Source: Cesiribacter sp. SM1 (GTDB lineage Bacteria; Bacteroidota; Bacteroidia; Cytophagales; Cyclobacteriaceae). From it: a DNA stretch of 64,000 bases. The position numbers and the translations under genes were made by a program. Below the pieces are notes generated by a model, which saw only the letters and a program-made list of their open reading frames with translations, was not told the origin of the DNA and made no database searches. Shown here one piece after another: positions 8,514 to 17,683 of the stretch (position 1 is the first letter of the stretch; each line of letters starts with the position of its first letter). The stretch spans positions 186,001 through 250,000 of the forward strand of contig NZ_JAHXBU010000046.1 of the NCBI RefSeq assembly GCF_020178975.1. The letters run 5' to 3'.

Positions 8514-9746
8514 TTAGTTTCTTGCAGCCATCAGCAGGTTAAGGTCCTTGTGCTTAAGCCCAAACTTGCGTGCTACGTGCTGATTACTTAGAAAGCCTTT
8601 ATAAGTGTACACCCCGTTCATAAACCACTTATAGGAGAAGATCATTTCATCGATGCCCCCCATATCGGCAGCCTGCAGCAATATTGGGCTAAAAATATTG
8701 CTGAACGCCTGAGTTGCTGTACGGGCTACCCTGGAAGGTATGTTAGGCACACAGTAATGGATGATATCGTGCTTTACAAAAGTAGGCTTTCCGTGGGTGG
8801 TTATTTCTGAGGTCTCTACGCAGCCACCCTGGTCAATGCTAACATCAATAATAATGCTGCCGGGGCGCATATTCATTACCATCTGCTCTGTTACCACTGT
8901 TTTATTTCGGCCTTTTTCTGCCCGTATGGCACCAATCACCACATCTGCAGAACGAAGGCTGTTTGCCAGCGTAACCGGATCCAGCGTTGAAGTGTAGAGG
9001 TGGTGGCCAAGCGATTGGCGGATGCGGCGCAGCTTATAAAGATGCATATCAAATACCTGTACCTCTGCCCCCATACCAAGGGCAGTACGTGCGGCATACT
9101 CCCCTACCGTACCAGCACCTAGTATCAGCACCCGGGTAGGCGGCACCCCGGTAATACCACCCAAAATAATGCCCTTTCCGTTTGAGGTGCTGCTAAGATG
9201 TTCTGCAGCAATCAGCATAACCGCACTGCCGGCAATTTCACTCATGGCACGCACAACCGGCATACCGCCTACTTTATCTTCAAGAAACTCAAAGGCAACA
9301 GCAGTGATTCTCTTTTTATTAAGCCGGTGAATGTACTCCTCCCGCTGGTTACCCAGCTGCAGGGCCGATATCACGGTCTTTCCCGGCTTCATAAAGCTCA
9401 CCTCTTCTTCTGTCGGTGGCTCTACCTTCAGCACCACATCAGCTTCAAATACCTCCTTGGAGGTGTACTTGATCTGCGCCCCGGCATTGCCATACTCCTG
9501 GTCGGAATACTTTGCTGTATCACCTGCCCCTTTTTCCACCCACACCTCATGTCCGTTATTAACCAGCAGGGCTACGGCCTCCGGTGTCAGGGCTACCCGG
9601 TTCTCCTGCATTGCCCGCTCTTTAGGGATGCCCAGCAGCAGGCGTTTTTTGCCCTGCTTCATTTCAAGCATCTTTTCCTGTGGCACCAGGGAAGTCTGGC
9701 GCGAAAGCGCCTCCATACCGGATGATGGGTTAATCGGTTGTTCCAT
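8514..9746 (-). CDS. ald: alanine dehydrogenase
   Basis: Interconverts L-alanine and pyruvate plus ammonia with NAD. The 410-residue protein has the AlaDH/PNT N-terminal domain (GIPKERAMQENRVALTPEAV), then the NAD-binding domain with VLILGAGTVGEYAA and IDVSIDQGGCVET, and the conserved HYCVPNIPSRVARTAT. An N-terminal extension of about 35 residues precedes the usual start; internal methionines in it leave the exact start open. It overlaps tsaE by 17 bases, which indicates a porX-tsaE-ald transcript. Confidence 0.93.
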   Translation of the reverse strand: MEQPINPSSGMEALSRQTSLVPQEKMLEMKQGKKRLLLGIPKERAMQENRVALTPEAVALLVNNGHEVWVEKGAGDTAKYSDQEYGNAGAQIKYTSKEVFEADVVLKVEPPTEEEVSFMKPGKTVISALQLGNQREEYIHRLNKKRITAVAFEFLEDKVGGMPVVRAMSEIAGSAVMLIAAEHLSSTSNGKGIILGGITGVPPTRVLILGAGTVGEYAARTALGMGAEVQVFDMHLYKLRRIRQSLGHHLYTSTLDPVTLANSLRSADVVIGAIRAEKGRNKTVVTEQMVMNMRPGSIIIDVSIDQGGCVETSEITTHGKPTFVKHDIIHYCVPNIPSRVARTATQAFSNIFSPILLQAADMGGIDEMIFSYKWFMNGVYTYKGFLSNQHVARKFGLKHKDLNLLMAARN

Positions 9747-10173
9747 GAATCTTTACCTCTATCGTTCTGCTATTATCTGGATGCGGATGAAGCAGTATCT
9801 GTACGTTTTCTTCCGGAAGTAGCGACTGAATCCGCTCCGGCCATTCGATTAAACATATATAACCACTATCCAGGTACTCTGTTACGCCGATCTGATGAGC
9901 CTCTTCCGGACTGTTGATCCGGTAAAAGTCAAAGTGGTAGATGGTATCGCCCTCCTGGGTCTGGTATTCATTTACCAGGCTGAAGGTAGGACTTTGTACA
10001 ACATCCTGCACTCCTAAATCTCTGCAAAGTTGCTTAATAAAAGTTGTTTTTCCTGCACCCATGGGGCCGTCAAACTGCCATACAGTGGGCGCACCATTCA
10101 GCAGGCTTAGCACCTCTGCAGCCACCCCGGGCAGCCGATCCAGTGTTACTCCCTGCCAGACTTTTTGTTTCAT
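9730..10173 (-). CDS. tsaE: tRNA threonylcarbamoyladenosine biosynthesis ATPase
   Basis: Partner ATPase of TsaD/TsaB in making t6A37 on tRNAs. Walker A is GPMGAGKTT; SPTFSLVNEY and the YHFDFYRI and LIEWPERI segments are family hallmarks. I start at 10173 (MKQKVWQG) because this ATG follows the porX stop by a single base; an ATG at 10191 would overlap porX by 17 bases. 147 residues is normal. The ald gene overlaps its 3' end. Confidence 0.93.
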   Translation of the reverse strand: MKQKVWQGVTLDRLPGVAAEVLSLLNGAPTVWQFDGPMGAGKTTFIKQLCRDLGVQDVVQSPTFSLVNEYQTQEGDTIYHFDFYRINSPEEAHQIGVTEYLDSGYICLIEWPERIQSLLPEENVQILLHPHPDNSRTIEVKIHGTTD

Positions 10174-10174
10174 A

Positions 10175-11737
10175 TCAGCTTCCTTTGCCACGCAGGCTCA
10201 CCAGGGGAACCATCATTTCTTCCATAGAGATACCACCATGCTGAAAGGTATCCCTGTAGTAGTTGACGTAGTAGTTATAATTATTTGGGTATGCAAAGAA
10301 ATAATCTTCCATGGCAAAAACATAGGCTGTGGAAACATTAATCCGCGGCAGCCCCATTCTTTCGGGCTGGCGGGCCTCCAGCAGGTGGTTTCCGTCCCAG
10401 TTCAGGTTCTTGCCCTGCTTGTAGCGCAGGTTTGTATTCACGTTTCGGTCACCGATTATTTTAAAGGGCTTGCGTACCCGTATGGTACCATGGTCGGTGG
10501 TAATTACCACCCGGCAATCTTTTTCGCTAAGCCGCTTCAGCATGTCAAACAGGGGCGAGTGCAGAAACCACGAGTAGGAAAGGCTGCGATAAGCTGCCTC
10601 ATCAGATGCCAGTTCTTTCAGCATCTCTACTTCGGTACGGGCATGGCTAAGCATGTCCACAAAATTATACACCACCACATTCAGGTCGTTGCGCAGCAGG
10701 TTGTTGAGGTTGTCGTTAACGCTCTTACCCTGGGTGTTGTGGATGATCTTATTATAGCTGAACTTGGTATTGGCAATTCCGTTCTTTTTCAGCTGGCGTT
10801 CCAGGAATTTATCTTCATACTGGTTTTTGCTTTCATCATCGTCGTCGCCAACCCAGAGGTCGGGGTGCTGCTTTGCCATTTGCGATGGCAGCAAACCACT
10901 GAAGATAGCATTACGCGCAAAGCCGGTAGTGGTCGGGAGTATAGAGAAATAAATCTCTTCAGATTCAATATTAAAATACTCCGACACCAGCGGAGCCATG
11001 CTTTTCCACTGGTCGTACCGCAGGTTATCAATCACAATAAAGAAAACAGGCTTGTTCTCTTTTAAGAGTGGAAAAACCGCTTTTTTCATTAGCTGATGCG
11101 ACAGCAGTGGTTTTTCACCTTTAGGCTCATTAAGCCAGTCTTCGTAATTATTGGCTATGAATTTTGAGAATGCCAGGTTGGCCTCGTCTTTTTGCATGCC
11201 AAACACCTCTCCCATGCCACCAGCTTCGGCACTGCCAATCTCGAGCTCCCAGTAAACAAGCTTGCGGTAAATATCCACCCACTCTTCCCAGCTGCGGGCA
11301 TCGCCTACCTGCATGCTGATGTTGCGGAACTCCTGCTGATAGTTCAGATTTGTTTTTTCAGAGACCAGGCGCTTGTTGTCCAGAATTTTCTTAACTGACA
11401 ATAAAATCTGGTTCGGGTTAAGGGGTTTGATCAGGTAGTCGGCAATTTTAGAGCCAATGGCATCTTCCATGATGTGCTCTTCCTCGCTCTTCGTAATCAT
11501 TACCACGGGCAGTGCCGGCTTTTGCGATTTTATGTAGGCCAGTGTTTCCAGACCAGTCATGCCGGGCATGTTCTCATCCAGAAAAATAACATCGTAGTTA
11601 TTTTCCGCTACTTTGTCTATGGCATCGGCGCCGCTGTTCACGGGCGTTACATCATAGCCTTTTTGTTCTAAAAAAAGTATATGAGGTTTGAGCAGGTCTA
11701 TTTCATCGTCTGCCCAAAGAATACTGTATCTTTGCAT
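10175..11737 (-). CDS. porX: PorX-type response regulator with PglZ phosphatase domain
   Basis: A 520-residue two-domain protein. Residues 1-120 are a CheY-like receiver with the acidic pair D10-D11, phospho-acceptor D54 in LDENMPG, and the KP pair near 107. The C-terminal half is a PglZ, alkaline phosphatase-like domain: FFIVIDNLRYDQW, LPTTTGFARNAIFSG with the nucleophile threonine, and TTDHGTIRV with metal ligands. In Porphyromonas and Flavobacterium, PorX works with the PorY kinase to control type IX secretion. No PorY gene is in this window. It leads the porX-tsaE-ald run. Confidence 0.93.
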   Translation of the reverse strand: MQRYSILWADDEIDLLKPHILFLEQKGYDVTPVNSGADAIDKVAENNYDVIFLDENMPGMTGLETLAYIKSQKPALPVVMITKSEEEHIMEDAIGSKIADYLIKPLNPNQILLSVKKILDNKRLVSEKTNLNYQQEFRNISMQVGDARSWEEWVDIYRKLVYWELEIGSAEAGGMGEVFGMQKDEANLAFSKFIANNYEDWLNEPKGEKPLLSHQLMKKAVFPLLKENKPVFFIVIDNLRYDQWKSMAPLVSEYFNIESEEIYFSILPTTTGFARNAIFSGLLPSQMAKQHPDLWVGDDDDESKNQYEDKFLERQLKKNGIANTKFSYNKIIHNTQGKSVNDNLNNLLRNDLNVVVYNFVDMLSHARTEVEMLKELASDEAAYRSLSYSWFLHSPLFDMLKRLSEKDCRVVITTDHGTIRVRKPFKIIGDRNVNTNLRYKQGKNLNWDGNHLLEARQPERMGLPRINVSTAYVFAMEDYFFAYPNNYNYYVNYYRDTFQHGGISMEEMMVPLVSLRGKGS

Positions 11738-11857
11738 AAAAAATTGTTACTTGCCTTGGCTTAGTACAAAAACAGCCTAACAGAGGCAGATTGTTTAAAG
11801 ATCCTGGTCTTGTAAAGCCTTTTAGGCGGGATCGTTCTACAAGTTACACAAAGCGGC

Positions 11858-13105
11858 TTGAATAAGAAAAAAATATTTAACGACCCTGTTTATGGGTTTG
11901 TGACCATAAGCAGCGAACTGATCTTTGATCTGATCGAACATCCTTTCTTTCAGCGCCTTAGGCGCATAAAGCAACTAGGCTTAACGGATATGGTCTATCC
12001 GGGTGCTTTGCACACGCGCTTTCACCATGCCATTGGTGCCATGCACCTCATGAGCATTACCCTGGATAACCTGCGGAGTAAAGGGCATGAGATCTCGCAG
12101 GAGGAGTATGTAGCCAGCCAGATAGCCATTCTGCTGCACGATGTGGGCCATGGCCCCTTTAGCCATGCACTTGAGTTCTCGCTCCTGAAGGGCATCCGGC
12201 ACGAACACCTCTCACTGCTGCTGATGGGTTATTTTAACAGGCTGTTTAACGGTGAGCTGGAGCTGGCCATTAAAATATTTACCAACCAGTACGAAAGACG
12301 CTTTTTTCACCAACTGGTAAGCAGCCAGCTGGACATTGACCGCCTGGATTACCTGCAGCGCGACAGCATGTTCACCGGCGTATCTGAAGGTACCATCGGA
12401 GCAGACAGAATCATTAAAATGCTGGATGTGGTAAACGACCAGATTGTGGTGGAGGAGAAAGGTATATACAGTATCGAAAACTTCCTGAGTGCCCGCCGGC
12501 TTATGTACTGGCAGGTATACCTGCACAAAGCCACTGTTAGTTCAGAAAAAATGCTCATCATGCTTATTAAGCGGGCAAAGTATCTGAACAGCCAGGGCGC
12601 CAGCCTTTTTGCTACGCCAGCCCTGCAGGTATTCCTGGAGCAGGATGTTCATTTGGAAGATATTGCTGCTAACCCGGAAATACTAAAGGCATTTGCTTCG
12701 TTAGATGACTACGACATCTGGGCCGCAGTGAAAGTCTGGGCAAACCACCCCGACCGCATTCTGGCTTCTTTGAGCGCGATGATCCTGGAAAGAAGACTCT
12801 TCCGGGTTATACTTTCAAACCAGAAATTTAACAAAGAGGCAATTGAAGATTTAAAGGTAAGGATCAGCGAAAATTACAATATCCGCCAGAACGAACTAAA
12901 ATATTTTCTGGCCTGCGGATCCATGAGTAATGCCGCCTATGTGGCTGGAGGGCAGCATATCAACATTCTTACCAAGAAAGGCAGGGTGGTAGACGTGGCC
13001 CAGGCCTCAGATCTGCCAAACATTAAAGCCATGAGCAAAATTGTAAAGAAGTATTACATTTGCTGGCCAAAGCAAATCGGGATGGAAAAAGCTTTGTTTA
13101 TCTGA
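11858..13105 (+). CDS. HD-domain phosphohydrolase (dNTPase-like)
   Basis: A 415-residue protein of the deoxyguanosinetriphosphate triphosphohydrolase-like HD group. It opens with IFNDPVYGFVTI and FQRLRRIKQLG, then HTRFHHAIGAMH and the metal centre LLHDVGHGPFSHALE near residue 93, followed by DIDRLDYLQRDS. Substrate unknown. The start is TTG at 11858; no ATG lies between it and conserved residues. Its TGA overlaps the lpxD ATG by one base, so it is the first gene of the lipid A operon, a placement common in this phylum. Confidence 0.88.
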   Translation: MNKKKIFNDPVYGFVTISSELIFDLIEHPFFQRLRRIKQLGLTDMVYPGALHTRFHHAIGAMHLMSITLDNLRSKGHEISQEEYVASQIAILLHDVGHGPFSHALEFSLLKGIRHEHLSLLLMGYFNRLFNGELELAIKIFTNQYERRFFHQLVSSQLDIDRLDYLQRDSMFTGVSEGTIGADRIIKMLDVVNDQIVVEEKGIYSIENFLSARRLMYWQVYLHKATVSSEKMLIMLIKRAKYLNSQGASLFATPALQVFLEQDVHLEDIAANPEILKAFASLDDYDIWAAVKVWANHPDRILASLSAMILERRLFRVILSNQKFNKEAIEDLKVRISENYNIRQNELKYFLACGSMSNAAYVAGGQHINILTKKGRVVDVAQASDLPNIKAMSKIVKKYYICWPKQIGMEKALFI

Positions 13106-14157
13106 TGAAATTTACGGTAGCACAAATCGCTCAATTACTAGGGGGCACGGTTGAAGGAGACGGTAATAAAGAGGTATATACCCTGGGCAAAATTGAGGAA
13201 GCCAAAGAGGGTAACATCTCTTTCCTGGCAAATCTTAAATACGAACCCTACCTCTATACGACTGAAGCAACAGCCGTTATCATAAGCAGGGAGCTGGAAC
13301 TAAAAAAAGATGTAAAGGCAACACTGATACGGGTGGATGATCCCTACAGCAGCTTTACCCTGCTCCTGGAAGAGTATAATAAAATTATTAACTTCCAGAA
13401 AGAGGGTGTTGAAGATCCTTCTTTCATGCACGGCAGCGCCCAGCACGGTTCTAAAATATACCGGGGTGCCTTCTCCTACATCGGTGCTAACTGCAAAATT
13501 GGCAATAACGTTAAAATATACCCCAATGCTTACCTGGGCGACGGAACAGTAGTAGGCGACAACACCATTATACTCGCCGGAGCCAAAGTGTACCCTAACA
13601 CAATCATTGGCAGCAACTGCACCATACATGCTGGTGCCGTTGTAGGCAGCGATGGCTTTGGTTTTGCACCCCAGCCCGATGGCAGCTATAAAGCCATTCC
13701 GCAATTGGGTAATGTAGTGCTGGAAGACTGGGTGAGTATAGGTGCCAACGCCACCATAGACTGTGCTACCATGGGCAGCACCATTATCCGCAGAGGGGTA
13801 AAAATAGATAACCTGGTGCAGGTAGCCCATAATGTTGAAATAGGAGAAAATACGGTGATTGCAGCACAATCCGGTGTTGCAGGCTCTACCAAAATAGGCC
13901 GGGGCTGTATTCTGGCAGGCCAGGTTGGGGTGATCGGGCACCTGCAAATAGCCGATAAAACCACTATTGCAGCACAGGCAGGCGTGGGAAAGAGCATTAA
14001 AAAAGAAGGAAAGATCCTGATTGGCTCCCCTGCTTTTGAACGTGATGAATATTTGAAATCATATGTGGTTTTCAAGAATTTACCCGATTTGGACAAGCGG
14101 CTTAAGCAACTTGAGGAAAAAGTTATAAATTTGCGGTCACCAGACGAGCATTCATGA
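13105..14157 (+). CDS. lpxD: UDP-3-O-acylglucosamine N-acyltransferase
   Basis: Third step of lipid A synthesis: N-acylates UDP-3-O-acyl-glucosamine with a hydroxyacyl-ACP. The 350 residues carry the N-terminal LpxD domain (MKFTVAQIAQLLGG) then a left-handed beta helix of hexapeptide repeats (IGNNVKIYPNAYLGD and similar), with the catalytic histidine in VAHNVEIG. The frame is open further upstream, but the ATG at 13105 is the family start and overlaps the HD gene stop. It overlaps lpxC by four bases (ATGA). Confidence 0.96.
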   Translation: MKFTVAQIAQLLGGTVEGDGNKEVYTLGKIEEAKEGNISFLANLKYEPYLYTTEATAVIISRELELKKDVKATLIRVDDPYSSFTLLLEEYNKIINFQKEGVEDPSFMHGSAQHGSKIYRGAFSYIGANCKIGNNVKIYPNAYLGDGTVVGDNTIILAGAKVYPNTIIGSNCTIHAGAVVGSDGFGFAPQPDGSYKAIPQLGNVVLEDWVSIGANATIDCATMGSTIIRRGVKIDNLVQVAHNVEIGENTVIAAQSGVAGSTKIGRGCILAGQVGVIGHLQIADKTTIAAQAGVGKSIKKEGKILIGSPAFERDEYLKSYVVFKNLPDLDKRLKQLEEKVINLRSPDEHS

Positions 14158-15551
14158 AGATTAAACAACATACTATCCGCAAACCTGTAACGCTATCGGG
14201 CGTAGGCTTACACAGAGGTGTAATGTGCAACATGACATTCCAGCCTGCCAAGCCTAACCATGGCATTAAGTTTCAGCGTATTGATATTGAAGGGCAGCCA
14301 ACTGTAGACGCTGATGTGGATTATGTGGTAGACTTAAGCCGCGGCACTACCCTGGAACAGAATGGTGCCCGCGTAAATACAGTAGAACACGTACTGGCAG
14401 CACTTGTTGGCCTTGAGATCGACAATGTGCTGATTCAGCTGGATGGACCTGAACCGCCAATCATGGATGGTAGCTCCATTTTATTTATAGAGGCTCTTAA
14501 GGAAGCTGAGCTTGAGGAGCAAAACGCCCTTCGCAATTTCTTTGAGGTGCCCGAAGGAGTTTTCTACCGCGAGCCTGCGCGCCAGGTAGAAATTGCCGCC
14601 CTGCCCCTGAATGATTACAGGGTTACGGTAATGGTTGACTATAACTCTCCCGTACTGGGCAGCCAGCATGCTTCGCTGAATAAACTGGCCGATTTTGAAG
14701 CAGAGATTGCACATAGCCGTACCTTCTGCTTCCTGCATGAGCTGGAAATGCTTCACAAGCAGGGCCTGGTACGCGGTGGCGACCTCAACAATGCCATTGT
14801 GGTGGTAGACCGTAAAATTGAAAAGGGTGAGCTTGATGAAATTGCAAAGCTTTTCAATAAGCCTACCGTTGAAGTAAGAAAGGAGGGTATTCTCAATAAC
14901 GTTGAATTACGTTATAACAACGAACCTGCACGCCACAAGCTGCTGGACCTGGTTGGTGATCTTGCCCTGGTAGGCCGCCCCATAAAAGCGCAGATCCTGG
15001 CAGCACGCCCTGGCCACGCGGCAAATGTTGCTTTTGCTAAAAAGCTGAAGCGCGTGATGAACGACTTCAGCAAAAACAACAATATTCCGCCTTACGACCC
15101 TAAGCTACCGCCGGTGCTGGATATTAACCATATCAGCAAAATGTTACCGCACCGCTACCCTTTTCAGCTGGTTGATAAGATATTTCACCTGGATGAAACA
15201 ACCGTTGCGGGTGTAAAGAATGTCACTATAAATGAACCCTTCTTCCAGGGACATTTCCCGGGCAACCCTGTGATGCCTGCCGTGCTGCAGATTGAAGCCA
15301 TGGCACAGACAGGAGGCATACTGGTGCTGAACACAGTACCGGATCCGGAAAATTACTGGACCTATTTTCTTGGTATTGATAATGCACGTTTCCGTAAAAT
15401 GGTAGTACCCGGAGATACCCTTATTTTTAAGTGTGAACTGCTGGCACCCATTAAGCGGGGTATTGCTAAAATGAAAGGTTATGCTTTTGTTGGTGATACC
15501 CTTGTGAGTGAAGCTGAATTATCTGCCAGCATTGTCCGCAAAGATTCATGA
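14154..15551 (+). CDS. lpxC-fabZ: LpxC deacetylase - FabZ dehydratase fusion
   Basis: One 465-residue polypeptide with two enzymes. Residues 1 to about 310 are LpxC, the zinc UDP-3-O-acyl-GlcNAc deacetylase (TVEHVLAAL, HSRTFCFLHELE, HKLLDLVGDLAL). Residues about 325-465 are FabZ, a hotdog 3-hydroxyacyl-ACP dehydratase (LPHRYPFQLVDKI, GHFPGNPVMPAVLQIEAMAQ with the active His and Glu). The fusion is typical of Bacteroidota and links lipid A and fatty acid synthesis. It overlaps lpxD and lpxA by four bases each, implying coupled translation. Confidence 0.97.
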   Translation: MKIKQHTIRKPVTLSGVGLHRGVMCNMTFQPAKPNHGIKFQRIDIEGQPTVDADVDYVVDLSRGTTLEQNGARVNTVEHVLAALVGLEIDNVLIQLDGPEPPIMDGSSILFIEALKEAELEEQNALRNFFEVPEGVFYREPARQVEIAALPLNDYRVTVMVDYNSPVLGSQHASLNKLADFEAEIAHSRTFCFLHELEMLHKQGLVRGGDLNNAIVVVDRKIEKGELDEIAKLFNKPTVEVRKEGILNNVELRYNNEPARHKLLDLVGDLALVGRPIKAQILAARPGHAANVAFAKKLKRVMNDFSKNNNIPPYDPKLPPVLDINHISKMLPHRYPFQLVDKIFHLDETTVAGVKNVTINEPFFQGHFPGNPVMPAVLQIEAMAQTGGILVLNTVPDPENYWTYFLGIDNARFRKMVVPGDTLIFKCELLAPIKRGIAKMKGYAFVGDTLVSEAELSASIVRKDS

Positions 15552-16330
15552 GCCAAAACCATCCACTATCCTACGTACACCCCGAAGCCCAGATAGGACC
15601 CAACGTTACTATTGAGCCCTTTACCACCATTTACAAAGATGTTGTAATTGGAGAAGGTAGCTGGATAGGCCCGAACGTGACTATTTTTGATGGAGCAAGA
15701 ATAGGTAAAAATGTAAAGATTTTTCCTGGTGCTGTAATTTCCGGAGTTCCCCAGGACCTTAAGTTCAAGGGCGAAGAAACCACTGCTGAAATTGGCGATG
15801 GCTCTACCATACGGGAGTGTGTAACCATTAACCGGGGCACTGTCGATAAATATAAAACTGCCATAGGCGCTAACTGCCTTGTAATGGCTTACGTGCACCT
15901 GGGCCACGACTGCCTGGTAGGCAACTCCTGCATCATAGGTAACAGCACACAACTGGCCGGCCATGTAGAGGTAGATGACTATGTTATTTTTGGCGGAGCC
16001 TGTGCTGTACAGCAGTTCACCAAAGTTGGTGCCCATGCCTATATAGGTGGTGGTTCGCTTGTGCGCAAAGATGTGCCTCCCTTCACCAAAGCAGCACGAG
16101 AACCCCTTAGCTATGCCGGCATTAACTCTGTTGGCCTGCGCCGCAGGGGCTTTACCAACGAAAGAATAAACGAAATACAGGAGATCTATCGCTGCATCTA
16201 CCTCAGGGGGCTTAACAACTCAGAGGCACTGGATAAAATAGAACTGGAATTACCTGCCAGTAAGGAACGTGATGAGATTGTGAATTTTATCCGTACCTCT
16301 ACCCGTGGCATCATGAAAGGTTACTCATAA
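15548..16330 (+). CDS. lpxA: UDP-N-acetylglucosamine acyltransferase
   Basis: First step of lipid A synthesis, transferring a hydroxyacyl chain from ACP to UDP-GlcNAc. The 260 residues form hexapeptide repeats (HPEAQIGPNVTIEPFTTIY onwards), with the catalytic histidine in YVHLGHDCLVGN and VIFGGACAVQQFTKVG, then a helical C-terminus. Starts in ATGA overlap with the fusion gene. Confidence 0.96.
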   Translation: MSQNHPLSYVHPEAQIGPNVTIEPFTTIYKDVVIGEGSWIGPNVTIFDGARIGKNVKIFPGAVISGVPQDLKFKGEETTAEIGDGSTIRECVTINRGTVDKYKTAIGANCLVMAYVHLGHDCLVGNSCIIGNSTQLAGHVEVDDYVIFGGACAVQQFTKVGAHAYIGGGSLVRKDVPPFTKAAREPLSYAGINSVGLRRRGFTNERINEIQEIYRCIYLRGLNNSEALDKIELELPASKERDEIVNFIRTSTRGIMKGYS

Positions 16331-16363
16331 GCTGTTTTTGATTGCTGCAAAACTCCTTATGCC

Positions 16364-16990
16364 TTGATCACCCTTTCTGCCCACCAATTAGGTAAACGAT
16401 ATATTCGCCAGTGGATATTCCGTAAGCTGGATTATACCTTCCGTTTTGGTGAACCATGTGCTGTTACCGGGCCTAATGGCAGTGGTAAATCAACGCTGTT
16501 AAGAGTGCTGTCGCAATTTCAGCCTCCTACCGAAGGTAAGCTTATGCTGCAGTACCAGGGCAAAACTATCACTGCAGATAATGCCTTCCGGTATATATCC
16601 GTTGCGGCACCCTATCTTGACCTGATAGAAGATTTTAGCCTGGCAGAGCTGCTTCGCTTTCATTTTTCTTTTAAGCAAAGTAGTAATAAGTTGTCTCTTG
16701 CAGATATTGCCGATCGCATGTACCTGAAGGAGTCTTTGAATAAGCCGGTAAAGCATTTTAGCAGCGGTATGAAGCAACGCCTGAAGCTGGGACTGGCTTT
16801 TTATGCCGACACGCCTCTTTTATTTTTAGATGAACCTACCACCAACCTGGACGAGCAGGGGCAGCAGTGGTACAGGCAGGAGGTTGAGCAGGTGCTTGCG
16901 CATAAACTAGTACTGATTGCTTCCAATCAGCCATCGGAATACAGCTTTTGCACCACCAGCCTCCACCTGCCAGACTGGAAGGGCTTGTAA
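16364..16990 (+). CDS. orphan ABC transporter ATP-binding protein
   Basis: A single 208-residue ATPase subunit: Walker A GPNGSGKST (residues 36-44), signature FSSGMKQRLKLG near 131, and Walker B LLFLDEPTTNLD near 151. The start is TTG at 16364; the nearby ATG at 16356 runs into a stop. No membrane partner is adjacent, so the transported substrate is unknown. Its position 33 bases after lpxA, on the same strand, suggests co-transcription with the lipid A genes. Confidence 0.85.
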   Translation: MITLSAHQLGKRYIRQWIFRKLDYTFRFGEPCAVTGPNGSGKSTLLRVLSQFQPPTEGKLMLQYQGKTITADNAFRYISVAAPYLDLIEDFSLAELLRFHFSFKQSSNKLSLADIADRMYLKESLNKPVKHFSSGMKQRLKLGLAFYADTPLLFLDEPTTNLDEQGQQWYRQEVEQVLAHKLVLIASNQPSEYSFCTTSLHLPDWKGL

Positions 16991-17063
16991 CATATTCCAC
17001 TATTATGTATTTTATTAGACTCTTTAATTTCCTATAATTGCTCTATTAAAAAAACTCTTACGC

Positions 17064-17534
17064 ATGTCCAAGCTAAACAACTTACTGGTACTGGCGCTTA
17101 TCCTTGCGCTGGGTATAATGTCGGCCTGTAAAGATGAGGCTCCACAGGAAACTGATCAGCAAGTAAAAACACGCCAGTTAAACAATAATGGTAATCCCTG
17201 GAATATTACTTCTGTAGCTGTTACCGGAACAAATGATTATTCTTATACCTCCGGTGCTTCTAAGATTCAGTTCAGAGACAACAATTCTTTTTCAGTAACA
17301 GCACCTGCCAACCTGCCAGAAAACCGCAGTCCTTATGGGGAGTTCCCAGCCAGTGGCACATGGGCATTCGCAAGCGCTACTAACCTCAATTCAATTGTAC
17401 TTACCGCAGGTACCACCACAATACCTTTAACCATCACTACCCTTAGCGATAATTCATTGGTATTTACCTACGATGGCGCTTTAGACAAGGCCGAGAATGA
17501 AGTGGATGTTACAGTAACTGCACAACAACAATAA
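17064..17534 (+). CDS. small lipoprotein of unknown function
   Basis: A 156-residue lipoprotein with signal peptide and lipobox LGIMSAC (lipid cysteine near 22). The mature part is rich in Thr, Ser and Asn, and reads like a small beta-sandwich: NPWNITSVAVTG at the front and SGTWAFASATNLNSIVL in the middle, a layout seen in lipocalin-like or DUF5004-like Bacteroidota lipoproteins, though I cannot assign one. Single gene followed by a strong terminator. Confidence 0.75.
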   Translation: MSKLNNLLVLALILALGIMSACKDEAPQETDQQVKTRQLNNNGNPWNITSVAVTGTNDYSYTSGASKIQFRDNNSFSVTAPANLPENRSPYGEFPASGTWAFASATNLNSIVLTAGTTTIPLTITTLSDNSLVFTYDGALDKAENEVDVTVTAQQQ

Positions 17535-17602
17535 TATTTAATGCTCCGCTATCTGCAGAGCAGGATTTGAATACCCTTTACATCTTAGGGCTGTTCATTC
17601 AC

Positions 17603-17638
17603 AAAAATGGCCCCGGAAATATCCGGGGCCATTTTTTT
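17603..17638. terminator. bidirectional terminator between the lipoprotein and mutS2
   Basis: AAAAATGGCCCCGGA pairs perfectly with TCCGGGGCCATTTTT around an AATA loop. A and T runs on both sides let it serve both convergent genes. Confidence 0.9.
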
Positions 17639-17683
17639 GTTCAATCTGTACTGATTTGATAATTATTCAGTAAGCCCTGTCTT

